Assembly: GCA_944386455.1 (NCBI GenBank)
Contig: CALXBC010000015.1
Coordinates: forward strand, 1-54,221
Source: an uncultured Clostridia bacterium
GTDB taxonomy: Bacteria; Bacillota; Clostridia; Oscillospirales; Ruminococcaceae
Direction: 5' to 3'
Length of the DNA stretch: 54,221 nt
Shown here one piece after another: positions 22,163-29,760 of the stretch. Both the position numbers and the translations under genes were made by a program. The stretch's first letter is position 1. The number at the start of each line of letters is the position of its first letter. The notes below the pieces were generated by a model. It was given only the letters and a program-made list of their open reading frames with translations, had not been told where the DNA came from and searched no databases.

Positions 22163-25100
22163 CACTCGTCATCATCATCCTTTTTCTTTTTAATGAGGAT
22201 GATCGCAGAGGCAACCGCACCGCCCACGGCTACTGCACCGAGTCCGATCCAAAAACCGAGATTGCTCTCATCGCCGGTCTGCGGTACATCAGGGACAGGA
22301 GGTGTGATCTTCACCGTCTGACCTTCGTCCTCGATATCCGCATGGACAGCGATTTCAACGTCGTCACGGTACAGACCTTCAAACACCACAATTTCGGCTG
22401 CACTTGTCAGTCCTGATGCGTCAAATACAAAGGTAACGGTAATTTCACCGTCCGGCGCATCGGGCTTAAAGGTGAAAGAGCTGCGGATTTCCTCTCCGTC
22501 AACAAGCAGAGGTTCTCCTGTGGATTTGTCCATAAGAACACCTTTTACCGTATACTCCTTGCCGGTAGTCAGATTGTTGTAGGATACAACATCCTCAATT
22601 TTCACTCTGCTGTTTGCCGTGATTTCTTTCTTTCCGTCTGCGGTCGCCTGTGTTCTGATTTCAGGGATTTTCACCTTGACGGTCTGTCCCTCGTCTTCGA
22701 TATCTGCATGGACGGCGAGCTCTTTGCCGTCTTTATACAGGCTTTCAAACACCACAATGTCGGTATCTTCCTTGATATATTTGGAATCAAAGACGAATTC
22801 CACGATTGCTTCGCCTGTGGGCGCTTCGGGTGTAAAGACCGTTTCGGAACGGATTTCCTCGCCGTTAATCACAAGCGGCTTGCCTGTGGAATTATCCATA
22901 AGCACGCCCTTGAGGACATACTCTTTGCCGGGGATCAGGTGCTTGTAAGATACAGTATCGGTAAGGGTGAAGACCTCGGTCGCACAGATTTCCTTTTCGC
23001 CGTCCACAGCCGCCGTTGTTCCGATTTCAGGGATACGGTCATTGACTACGGTGATTTCGATGAGCTGTTCATGCTCGGATACGGTCACGGGATAGATTTC
23101 CCCACTTAGGAGGAAAGAGTCCGCAGGTCGCAGTTCCTTTATGAGCCAATTTCCGTAAGGGATTTGTTCAAACGTGAAGATGCCGTCCGGCTGTGATTCG
23201 GCAGTAAGAACAGCCGTTTCTTCCGTAAACTCGGTTTCGTCTGAACGGAACAAACCGAACAGAGCGCCAGCAATGGGTTCTTCTGTTTCACGGTCAATCT
23301 TCAAGCCCTTAATATTCCCGTAGATGAGATCGTTTTCAATCGCTTCGCCGTCATTGACCTGAATTTCCAAAACGGCGATATCCTGACCAGCATACACAAA
23401 CTCCACAGGATATTTTTCGTCCGAGATAAGATAGTGCTCGTCTACGGCGATTTCCTTGACATAGAGTTTTGCGCCAACGGGGATGTCGGTCTTAAACACC
23501 GCCTTACCGTTTTCCGCACAATTGACGATTTCCAGCAGTCCGTCTTTCGGGATCACCAAGCCGTCTGCCGCCGTCAGATCCTCTGCGGCGAACAGTCCGA
23601 ACTGCACCGAGAGGATTTCGCCGTTTCCGCCAATGCCAAACAGCTCGTTCTGCTCCAAAATTTTGGAGAGACTGAGTTCTGCCTTTTGACGCTCGTTGTA
23701 GAACGAGACCTCAGTGGAAGTCACCTCAACATTTTCGCCGGCATAGGTCAACTCCACTGTTTTAATTTCGCTGCTGATCACCATACCATAGGCGGCTTTT
23801 TCCTCACAAATTTTGAAAGTTCCAAGATACAACGGTTCTGTGGTCGCAGTGCCGTCCCGGCTTGTCTGTAAACGAGCCACAACCTGTTCATCCTGATATC
23901 GGAGCGTTCCATCCGGCGTATAAATATCTCCGACCGCCGTAATGACATAGTGAGTATCCGGTACATTGCCTACCGCGTAAACCGGCTGATAGATGCCGTC
24001 TGTTTCCGTCACGGAAGAGAACACCTCGCCGGTCTTGCCGACCGTGATGGTACCTTTCTGCGCGATATTATGCTTTTCGACCACAACAGTGGTTTGTGTG
24101 CCGTCCACCTTGAACGGTACGGGCGTAGAGTCAAGGACATACCCGTATGCGCTGCACTGCTCGATCAGCTCGTAATTTCCGAAGCTGAGGGGTTCGGGCA
24201 TCATCAGCTTTCCAGTGCTATCGGTGTAATAGGTGTCGATATCCACCGGCGTTGGGTAATTGATATGCTGGACGATATATTCGCCTGTGTCCGTATTTCT
24301 GACCTTGAAGCCGACGCCTGCGGCTGGGATCACCTTGCCGGTTTCCGCGTCCTTTTTTACGATCTCGATCAGGGACTCAAAGGTGGCGTTGTTGATGAGG
24401 TAACGGTATACTTCGCCGTCCTCTTTCACAAACACATCAAAGGCGGGCAGCAGTTCTTTGCCGTCCCAGCCCTTTGTCTGTTTTACCGTGTAAATGCCGT
24501 AAGGGAGCAGTTTAGACTCGGCAAAACCATACGAATCGCAGACAAGGATATCCCGTTCGGTTTCTTCCGCGTCCGCATAGCTTCCGGCGCTTTTCAGGAA
24601 CACTTCAAACTCCGCGCCTTCTTCGGGTGTTTCGATCTGTGTTTCGCCGTCATCGCAATGTTTGATCACGGCGATTTTTCCTTTCTTGACCGTTTCATAA
24701 GAGTCAAGCGGTGCGGCGAGATTAAATTCCGCCGTATAGAGCTTCGCCTCCGCGCCGATATGCAGGGATTCGGTGTTAAGCAGGTACCCCTCGCTTGGCT
24801 CGATCTCCCGCAGAGACCAGTCGTTTCCGCAGACATAGGATTTTGTGGTGAACTGCCCATTGCGGTCGGTTTCGTACACATCCATGAGCTGCCCGCCGTT
24901 GAATACACCGTATTTTGCTCCGGCGAGAGAAGCATCGCCCTGCGGCAGTCCTTTTTCCCTGTCGGATTTGGTGACGGTGAGGCTCCATTTTTTGAGGACA
25001 TTGTGGAAGCTCTTGTTGGTCGCCTTGTTCCACTCGATGGCAGCGGTCTGTTTCTCCGGCACCACATATTTGATATCCGTATCCACCTCTTCGAGCGTGT

Positions 25101-26538
25101 ATGGCGTGCTGCCGGAGATGAGGACGTCCTCAAAAACAGCGGTGCCTGATGCATCGGTCACAGCGTATTCATCTACGGCAAGACCGGAGAGCGAAGTACC
25201 GTAGAGGTGGAATTTGACGCCCTCGGTCATATTGTCCTCAGAGGTCTTGACCACCTTGAGGCTGCCGCGTTTGAGAACGTTGTTGAATGTTACGGTTGCC
25301 GTCTGCCCGGACACCACAGTTACCCTGCGGCTTTCCTGCGGCTCATATTTGTTTTCTGTCTGCTCGGTTACGGTGTAGACGCCCGGATTGAGATGATCCA
25401 CCTGAATCTGGCCGCCGTTGGCGGTTTGAACAGTTTGGTCAACACCATTTCCCTGAATGCGGAAAGAAACACCGTCAATTTTTCCGTCCTCGCTGGTCTT
25501 TACGATCTTTGCCGATCCCTGCGAGACCTTGATATTGAGATAACCTTTTACAGGATCGTTGACCTCCTGTGCGTAGGTGACGGTATCCTGCAGTTCTCCG
25601 TTCGGGCCGTAAACACCGTCCGTCCAAGTGATGACACCGCGCCTTTGCGAATTTTTCTTTTCTGCGGTAATCGTGACGGTACTGCTCGGCGCTTTGTCGG
25701 CGGTGATCGTCAGCTTATTTCCATTTACGGAAAAATGAATACCCGAAACGCTTGCGGAGAACGAATAGTCGGAGAGCACATTGTTTTTGTCGGTGAGCGT
25801 AGCGGTGTATTTTTCGCCGTCCCATTCCAGTTCAATATTCTGCGCTTTACCTGTGGATTTGGAGAAGAAGCTCGGCACTTTGGAATGGGTCTGCACGCTT
25901 GCCGCAATGGAATTGTAGTAGCTCATAATCTTACTGTGTAAAGGATGGTTTGGGCTGATCTGATCGAGAATAGCGTCTTTGCCGCCGGTGCTGACCTTAT
26001 TAAAGTCTGCGTCACGCTCGCCAACCACGGTTTCCCAAATTAAAAGCTGCGTGGCGACAGCGTGAGCCAGCTTGTCGCCGCCCTCATTTTGCGAACGCCA
26101 AGAGGTCGAAATCGTCCCCGTGTAGCCATATTGCATGATTCTGCCAATAAACAGTTTTATATCATCGGGAGAAATGGTTTTGTTGTAGGACGAGGGGTAA
26201 TTATCCCAAAAGTTTTCACCTTTTTTGGTGAAACGATCACCCGTTTTCAGATGAACACCGGGTTCGATGCAGTAGCAGATGTTGCCGTTATACGAACCCA
26301 TAGCATAAACAGAGGTATAGCGGGATGTGTCGGTCGCCCAGCCGTTCATAAACTCATGGCTGCCGTGTCCCCATTCGCCGCTGTAGTTGTCATCCCCGTC
26401 ACGGGGGAAGGAGACAAGATACACCTCATCGGTTTCTTCTGCGGCGTAGGCGGTCGTACCAAAGCCCGCAAGGGTGGTAACGCACATCAGCGCCGCAAGA
26501 AACAGCGACATTATCTTTTTGACTTTTTTCGTTTTCAC
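22162..26538 (-). CDS. sortase-anchored thioester/SpaA-VaFE repeat surface adhesin
   Basis: This is a 1458-residue wall protein with a signal peptide (residues 1-33, ending AYAAE) and an N-terminal TQXA thioester domain with YCIEPG (Cys90). Many prealbumin-like SpaA/Cna-B repeats follow (for example GVYTVTEQTENKYEPQESRR, TPYTLEEV, YGNWLIKELRPADSFLL). Near 1180-1400 there are two VaFE repeats (TVSYKHLIPGKEYVLKGVLM, VVSYNNLTTGKEYTVKGVLM). The end has the sorting signal VPQTGD, a membrane helix and KKKKDDDDE. The start is GTG after AAGGAGGTTTTCAA. It probably binds mating partners or host surfaces covalently and is anchored by the class B sortase encoded downstream. Confidence 0.93.
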   Translation of the reverse strand: MKTKKVKKIMSLFLAALMCVTTLAGFGTTAYAAEETDEVYLVSFPRDGDDNYSGEWGHGSHEFMNGWATDTSRYTSVYAMGSYNGNICYCIEPGVHLKTGDRFTKKGENFWDNYPSSYNKTISPDDIKLFIGRIMQYGYTGTISTSWRSQNEGGDKLAHAVATQLLIWETVVGERDADFNKVSTGGKDAILDQISPNHPLHSKIMSYYNSIAASVQTHSKVPSFFSKSTGKAQNIELEWDGEKYTATLTDKNNVLSDYSFSASVSGIHFSVNGNKLTITADKAPSSTVTITAEKKNSQRRGVITWTDGVYGPNGELQDTVTYAQEVNDPVKGYLNIKVSQGSAKIVKTSEDGKIDGVSFRIQGNGVDQTVQTANGGQIQVDHLNPGVYTVTEQTENKYEPQESRRVTVVSGQTATVTFNNVLKRGSLKVVKTSEDNMTEGVKFHLYGTSLSGLAVDEYAVTDASGTAVFEDVLISGSTPYTLEEVDTDIKYVVPEKQTAAIEWNKATNKSFHNVLKKWSLTVTKSDREKGLPQGDASLAGAKYGVFNGGQLMDVYETDRNGQFTTKSYVCGNDWSLREIEPSEGYLLNTESLHIGAEAKLYTAEFNLAAPLDSYETVKKGKIAVIKHCDDGETQIETPEEGAEFEVFLKSAGSYADAEETERDILVCDSYGFAESKLLPYGIYTVKQTKGWDGKELLPAFDVFVKEDGEVYRYLINNATFESLIEIVKKDAETGKVIPAAGVGFKVRNTDTGEYIVQHINYPTPVDIDTYYTDSTGKLMMPEPLSFGNYELIEQCSAYGYVLDSTPVPFKVDGTQTTVVVEKHNIAQKGTITVGKTGEVFSSVTETDGIYQPVYAVGNVPDTHYVITAVGDIYTPDGTLRYQDEQVVARLQTSRDGTATTEPLYLGTFKICEEKAAYGMVISSEIKTVELTYAGENVEVTSTEVSFYNERQKAELSLSKILEQNELFGIGGNGEILSVQFGLFAAEDLTAADGLVIPKDGLLEIVNCAENGKAVFKTDIPVGAKLYVKEIAVDEHYLISDEKYPVEFVYAGQDIAVLEIQVNDGEAIENDLIYGNIKGLKIDRETEEPIAGALFGLFRSDETEFTEETAVLTAESQPDGIFTFEQIPYGNWLIKELRPADSFLLSGEIYPVTVSEHEQLIEITVVNDRIPEIGTTAAVDGEKEICATEVFTLTDTVSYKHLIPGKEYVLKGVLMDNSTGKPLVINGEEIRSETVFTPEAPTGEAIVEFVFDSKYIKEDTDIVVFESLYKDGKELAVHADIEDEGQTVKVKIPEIRTQATADGKKEITANSRVKIEDVVSYNNLTTGKEYTVKGVLMDKSTGEPLLVDGEEIRSSFTFKPDAPDGEITVTFVFDASGLTSAAEIVVFEGLYRDDVEIAVHADIEDEGQTVKITPPVPDVPQTGDESNLGFWIGLGAVAVGGAVASAIILIKKKKDDDDE

Positions 26539-26558
26539 TTGAAAACCTCCTTGAAATG

Positions 26559-26591
26559 AAAAAACGCACCGTGATTTTTACACAGTGCGTT
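26559..26591 (-). terminator. intrinsic terminator or attenuator in the adhesin leader
   Basis: On the minus strand AACGCACTGTG and CACGGTGCGTT (26563-26573/26581-26591, one mismatch) form a stem followed by six T. The GTG start of the adhesin lies 21 bases further. It separates the adhesin from the lipoprotein gene and may set adhesin expression. Confidence 0.75.
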
Positions 26592-26621
26592 TATATTGAA
26601 ATATCCAGTTTTGATTTTGGT

Positions 26622-27329
26622 TTAAGCGTAGCCGATATATAAATCGTAGCTCCCATCGGAGCGTTCCTCCGCCCATATCCAGACATCGGTAATATCCTCG
26701 TCCTTACTGTATCGGTTTAAGCGGCTTTCAATATCCCGTTCCAGATACAGGCTGTGCGCACCTGCTGTGATTGGATTGTCCCAGCAGTCAACCGCCGAGC
26801 TTTCCAGCCGCAGCCCAATGCTCACAGCGTAGGTTTTCGCATAGTCGATCCAAGTCTGAATGTTAAAGTCGGGAATGGTGAGTTCTTCGGGCAGTGCGGT
26901 TTCCTGCGGCGGCTCGCTCTGTGGCGGTTCTTCCGCAGGTGGCTGTGTCGGCGCAGGTTTTGGTTTTTGCGTTTCCGGTTCTTTCGGCGGCGGTGTGGAT
27001 GAGACAGGATTTGTTTTTTCTTCTGCCCGTGCAGGCTGTTTTGGTTCGGCGGCATATTCCGTGCCGGACGGCTCTGCCGGGGGTTCTGTTTCTTCTGCCT
27101 GCAGCCGAGTTTCGGGTACGCTTTCTGCCGGATTCTCTGATTCTGCCGGAGCAGACGGACTGGCAGGAATATCCTCGCTTGATTCGGCAGCCGATGTTAC
27201 ATCTGCCGAAGTGCCGACCGAGGATGGATTGTCGGTTATCGTCAGCGGCGGTTCTTGTTTACCGCACCCTGCAAGGCTGATGAGCGTCAGACCTGCGAGG
27301 AGGAGCGCGTATCGTTTCAGTTTTATCAT
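26622..27329 (-). CDS. proline-rich lipoprotein of the conjugative element
   Basis: The start ATG at 27329 follows GAGGTGATCCGT (a GTG nine bases upstream is the alternative). The 235-residue product has a lipoprotein signal with lipobox LAGC (LAGLTLISLAGCGKQEPPL). Residues 30-150 are a Pro/Glu/Ser-rich stalk (EPETQKPKPAPTQPPAEE). A C-terminal globular part has TIPDFNIQTWIDYAKTYAVS, IGLRLESSAVDCWDNP and DVWIWAEERSDGSYDLYIGY. It would sit on the outer membrane face with a wall-spanning stalk. It precedes the adhesin gene, so a surface role in mating is plausible but not shown. Confidence 0.82.
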   Translation of the reverse strand: MIKLKRYALLLAGLTLISLAGCGKQEPPLTITDNPSSVGTSADVTSAAESSEDIPASPSAPAESENPAESVPETRLQAEETEPPAEPSGTEYAAEPKQPARAEEKTNPVSSTPPPKEPETQKPKPAPTQPPAEEPPQSEPPQETALPEELTIPDFNIQTWIDYAKTYAVSIGLRLESSAVDCWDNPITAGAHSLYLERDIESRLNRYSKDEDITDVWIWAEERSDGSYDLYIGYA

Positions 27330-27404
27330 ACGGATCACCTCTGACTATAAGGATACGGAAAAAAGCCTGAAAGTCCAGCGAGAATCGGCTGTTTTTTGAA
27401 AAAA

Positions 27405-27746
27405 TCACATTCTCTGCTCAAAAACCGGGGCTTCGTCTTCATCCGGTTCTTCCAAATCCTGTGATTCATCTTCCTCCATGTGCAGCCGCTGTTCATATGC
27501 TTCCAAAACCGCGTCGCTGACAGCATTGCGGGAGGTTTCATTCAGAGCAAACGCCACATCCGAATACTGCATATTGCCGTTTCGGTCTTTGTAGGAACGG
27601 TACGGCATTCTTGCGAACAAACCGTTTTTGCTGTCCATCACGGCGATATCCCTGATCACATACTCGCCGCCGAGGATTACGCTGGCGTATGCCTTGATGC
27701 GGTTGTCTTTTCCGATAAAACGGTCAATTTGTGCTTTTACTTTCAT
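27405..27746 (-). CDS. SpoVG-like nucleic-acid-binding protein
   Basis: The first 80 residues (IDRFIGKDNRIKAYASVILG, GEYVIRDIAVMDSKNGLFAR, MPYRSYKDRNGNMQYSDVAF) follow the SpoVG pattern (A.ASV...G.F.I....V....G.FV.MP......G...D...P). SpoVG proteins bind DNA and RNA and act as broad regulators. Copies on mobile elements are frequent. A short acidic tail follows (DESQDLEEPDEDEAPVFEQRM) that chromosomal SpoVG lacks and that carries the Met-tipped end common here. It lies between DUF3846 and the lipoprotein genes. Confidence 0.85.
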   Translation of the reverse strand: MKVKAQIDRFIGKDNRIKAYASVILGGEYVIRDIAVMDSKNGLFARMPYRSYKDRNGNMQYSDVAFALNETSRNAVSDAVLEAYEQRLHMEEDESQDLEEPDEDEAPVFEQRM

Positions 27747-27764
27747 TTGAGATCATCCTTTCCA

Positions 27765-28127
27765 TTATAAAGAGAAAAAATAGAAGCCCATATTGGACTG
27801 TACTTCTTCCGGTGAGATATCTTCGATTTCCTTAAAGCGCTGCATATATTTCTGCATTTCTTCATCTGTGAGAGAACGGAAGTTTTCGCCGTCTTCGCCC
27901 ACTACGAAAAACGGACCGGCAATCACATCACCGTTTAAGCGGCGGTTGCCGTCCATACCGTTGAGTTTTGATTCCTCATTGCAGACGAGCAGCGTGCCGT
28001 CACCGTTGCCAATGACCTCAATCAAGCCGCCGACTGTTTCCTGTAAATCATCAAGTTGGTCGGTAATAAACAGCTCATGAGGAGACTCGTGCGGTTCCAC
28101 CATAAGGACGCGAAGCATTTTAGGCAT
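27765..28127 (-). CDS. DUF3846-like protein
   Basis: The true start is the ATG at 28127 (MPKMLRVLMVEPHESPHELF), which overlaps the end of the AbrB-like gene by 8 bases; the open frame extends further upstream only by chance. The 120-residue product contains LDDLQETVGGLIEVIGNGDG, VCNEESKLNGMDGNRRLNGD and IAGPFFVVGEDGENFRSLTD. These match DUF3846 (LQ..VGG.IE......D....V.NEE.KL.G...NR....D.I.G.....G). The function is unknown. It is typical of phages and conjugative elements. Confidence 0.85.
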   Translation of the reverse strand: MPKMLRVLMVEPHESPHELFITDQLDDLQETVGGLIEVIGNGDGTLLVCNEESKLNGMDGNRRLNGDVIAGPFFVVGEDGENFRSLTDEEMQKYMQRFKEIEDISPEEVQSNMGFYFFSL

Positions 28128-28446
28128 TCTTCTCACCGCCCTGCTGTTCCGCCCATTTAACCGATAAATGAATGAGGGCGGCTCGCTGTTCATCGGCGGA
28201 GAGACCGTCAAGAAACTGCAGCAGCGTGATGCCGTCCGCCTGCTTACCGACTGCAGGGCGTGTTCCTTTGCAGTTATCGCAGATTTTCTCTCGTCTGACC
28301 ATAATGGTTCGATCATCCTGCTCGGTAAAGGACAGTACATCGTTATACTGAAAGCCGGCACGCCTGCGAATTTCATAGGGAATCGTAATTCTTTCTCGTT
28401 TTCCGAGAATACGGTACAGCTTATTCAACGTCTTCACCTCCGTCAA
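28120..28446 (-). CDS. AbrB/MazE-fold DNA-binding protein with CxxC tail
   Basis: The 108-residue protein has an N-terminal AbrB-type swapped-hairpin domain (TLNKLYRILGKRERITIPYE, IRRRAGFQYNDVLSFTEQDD) in which R.TIP.EIR...G....D.L is the family motif. It is followed by CDNCKGTRPAVG, a possible metal knuckle. It overlaps the preceding AbrB-like gene by 26 bases and DUF3846 by 8. It probably regulates transcription of the element. No toxin partner lies beside it, so it is not called an antitoxin. Confidence 0.82.
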   Translation of the reverse strand: MTEVKTLNKLYRILGKRERITIPYEIRRRAGFQYNDVLSFTEQDDRTIMVRREKICDNCKGTRPAVGKQADGITLLQFLDGLSADEQRAALIHLSVKWAEQQGGEKNA

Positions 28447-28660
28447 ATTGCTCTTTCAGGCATTCGCCGCAGCAGGGGCAGCAGTAAGGACAGCCTTCGC
28501 AGTCATCGTTATATACTTCACAGAAGTCATCTCCCGGCGCTTTCTGAATAACGATGCGGCTGCCGTCTGCAAATGCTTCCACCGTTACGCCGGGAGTAAT
28601 TCCCACAGCATTCAGTGCCTCTGCAGGTACGGGGATCATTTCAAATTCATATCGTTCCAT
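28421..28660 (-). CDS. small AbrB/SpoVT-like protein with a Cys cluster
   Basis: The 79-residue product begins MERYEFEMIPVPAEALNAVG, ITPGVTVEAFADGSRIVIQK, a compact AbrB-like beta fold. It then carries six Cys in CEGCPYCCPCCGEC, likely a zinc-binding or redox cluster, with one more Cys upstream. The start lies inside the end of the dam gene (14-base overlap, SD AAAGGATAATTTATA). It is followed by a second AbrB-fold gene with 26 bases of overlap. The two may form a heteromeric regulator. Confidence 0.72.
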   Translation of the reverse strand: MERYEFEMIPVPAEALNAVGITPGVTVEAFADGSRIVIQKAPGDDFCEVYNDDCEGCPYCCPCCGECLKEQFDGGEDVE

Positions 28661-29513
28661 TATAAATTATCCTTTCATTTAAAATTTCCTGCGTGTCAAG
28701 TTCGTTAAACAGCGTAAGCTGAATACAGGATCGGGCAAGCTCGGTGGTGTCGTAATTGGAGATCAAGAGTTCGGGGTACTGCTTTCCGTTATCGTACCGC
28801 TGTGCGATATTGGAAAGCCTTGTCGTTCCCTCAATCACGATGCCGGGGCGGGTATACAATTCTCGGATAAATTCACAGTCGTTATAGGAAAGCAGGAATT
28901 TTCCTTTTATAGAGAACAGTGCTTCGGCAAGTCCCTGATGGTCAAAACCATCGGCAGACACCGCTTCATAGTACTGATCTGCCTGATAATACGGCGGATC
29001 GCAGTAGAAGAAGCTCTCCGGCCGGTCATATTGTGAAATGAGCTTTACGCAGTCCTTGTTCTCAACAATGACCTTCTGCAGCCTTCCCGCCGCAGCTTCT
29101 ATCAGGGGAAAATTGTTCCACATGGCGTGGGGCTGACTGCCGAAGGTGGAGGCTCCGGCTGCGTAGCTGTATCGGATCAGCGCATAGTAATAAGCGGCTC
29201 TGCGCACATCGGGCAAAACTGCCTGCGAATGAAGCATCTGCTTCATATATTCAAAATCAAGGCGGGAGTTGAGCAGATACCGCAGTTCGCCGCAGAGTTT
29301 TTCCGGTTGCTCCCGCACACACCGATACAGATTGACAAGGTTTCCGTTGAAATCATTGAACACTTCAAAATCGTTTCCGGGCGGTTTGTGAAACAGCACC
29401 CAGCCCGCGCCTCCGAACACTTCGATATATCTTTTGTAGTCCAGCGGAAAACGGGCGAGAATTTCGTCACGAAGGGCTTTCTTACCGCCCACCCAAGCCA
29501 TAAAGCTGTTAAT
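28647..29513 (-). CDS. D12-class adenine-N6 DNA methyltransferase (Dam-like), apparent ATT start
   Basis: The enzyme methylates adenine in DNA. Motifs are AWVGGKKALRDEI (SAM-binding FxGxG-like start), EVFGGAGWVLFHKP, and DPPYY in ESFFYCDPPYYQADQYYE (catalytic motif IV). LSYNDCEFIRELY lies near the end. The usual N-terminus of this family, MNSF.AW.GGK, is obtained only if translation begins at the ATT at 29513. It lies 7 bases after a 7-base GGAGGTG that is part of a 13-base match to the 16S rRNA 3' end; the ATG at 29501 is 19 bases away. The ribosome site is buried in a hairpin. Confidence 0.88.
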   Translation of the reverse strand: MNSFMAWVGGKKALRDEILARFPLDYKRYIEVFGGAGWVLFHKPPGNDFEVFNDFNGNLVNLYRCVREQPEKLCGELRYLLNSRLDFEYMKQMLHSQAVLPDVRRAAYYYALIRYSYAAGASTFGSQPHAMWNNFPLIEAAAGRLQKVIVENKDCVKLISQYDRPESFFYCDPPYYQADQYYEAVSADGFDHQGLAEALFSIKGKFLLSYNDCEFIRELYTRPGIVIEGTTRLSNIAQRYDNGKQYPELLISNYDTTELARSCIQLTLFNELDTQEILNERIIYNGTI

Positions 29514-29520
29514 TGTTGAT

Positions 29521-29622
29521 CACCTCCTTTGCGGAGGCGTCTGCGTGTATGAATTTCTGCAGAAAACAAACGAGGTCGTTTTCCATGTACGCAATTCCAT
29601 ACACGCAAAACGACCTCGTTTT
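29521..29622 (-). promoter_or_regulatory. candidate regulatory RNA leader of the dam-like gene
   Basis: Three structures are visible on the minus strand. A 15-bp perfect pairing joins 29607-29621 with 29568-29582 and is followed by the U-rich GTTTGTTTTC. The loop segment 29593-29606 can instead pair with 29543-29555 (9 perfect pairs plus 4 after a bulge). The Shine-Dalgarno at 29521-29527 pairs with 29533-29539 around a 5-base loop. The first two are topologically exclusive, which looks like a switch with a sequestered ribosome site. Confidence 0.6.
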
Positions 29623-29760
29623 TTAATCTCGATTATTCAGTTTTTTATTGAGCCTGTAGATTTTCTGCTCGTATTCGGTGATGCGGTTTACCTGCACACA
29701 GCACAAAATCACTGCGGCAATACAACCGCCAAGTAAAAGGCCGATGACAAAGTTCAGCAT
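29623..29760 (-). CDS. DUF3789-like small membrane protein
   Basis: This is a 45-residue protein: MLNFVIGLLLGGCIAAVILC, then CVQVNRITEYEQKIYRLNKK. It has one N-terminal membrane helix and a charged cytoplasmic tail, the layout of DUF3789, a family confined to clostridial mobile elements. The ATG follows GAGGTGATGAATCT and overlaps the end of the Api92-like gene by 7 bases. It is short but well supported by ribosome site, operon position and family pattern. The function is unknown. Confidence 0.75.
   Translation of the reverse strand: MLNFVIGLLLGGCIAAVILCCVQVNRITEYEQKIYRLNKKLNNRD

Noticed and set aside
23950-25149. 399-residue open frame on the plus strand inside the adhesin gene
   Set aside because: It is antisense to the repeat-rich adhesin, has no ribosome site or recognisable domain, and its length follows from codon bias of the repeats.
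28127-28376. N-terminal extension of the DUF3846 gene to 28376
   Set aside because: The extra residues are out-of-frame translation of the AbrB-like gene. DUF3846 begins at the ATG at 28127.
28120-28660. AbrB-fold pair as antitoxins
   Set aside because: No toxin-sized partner lies next to them; the neighbours are DUF3846 and the methyltransferase.
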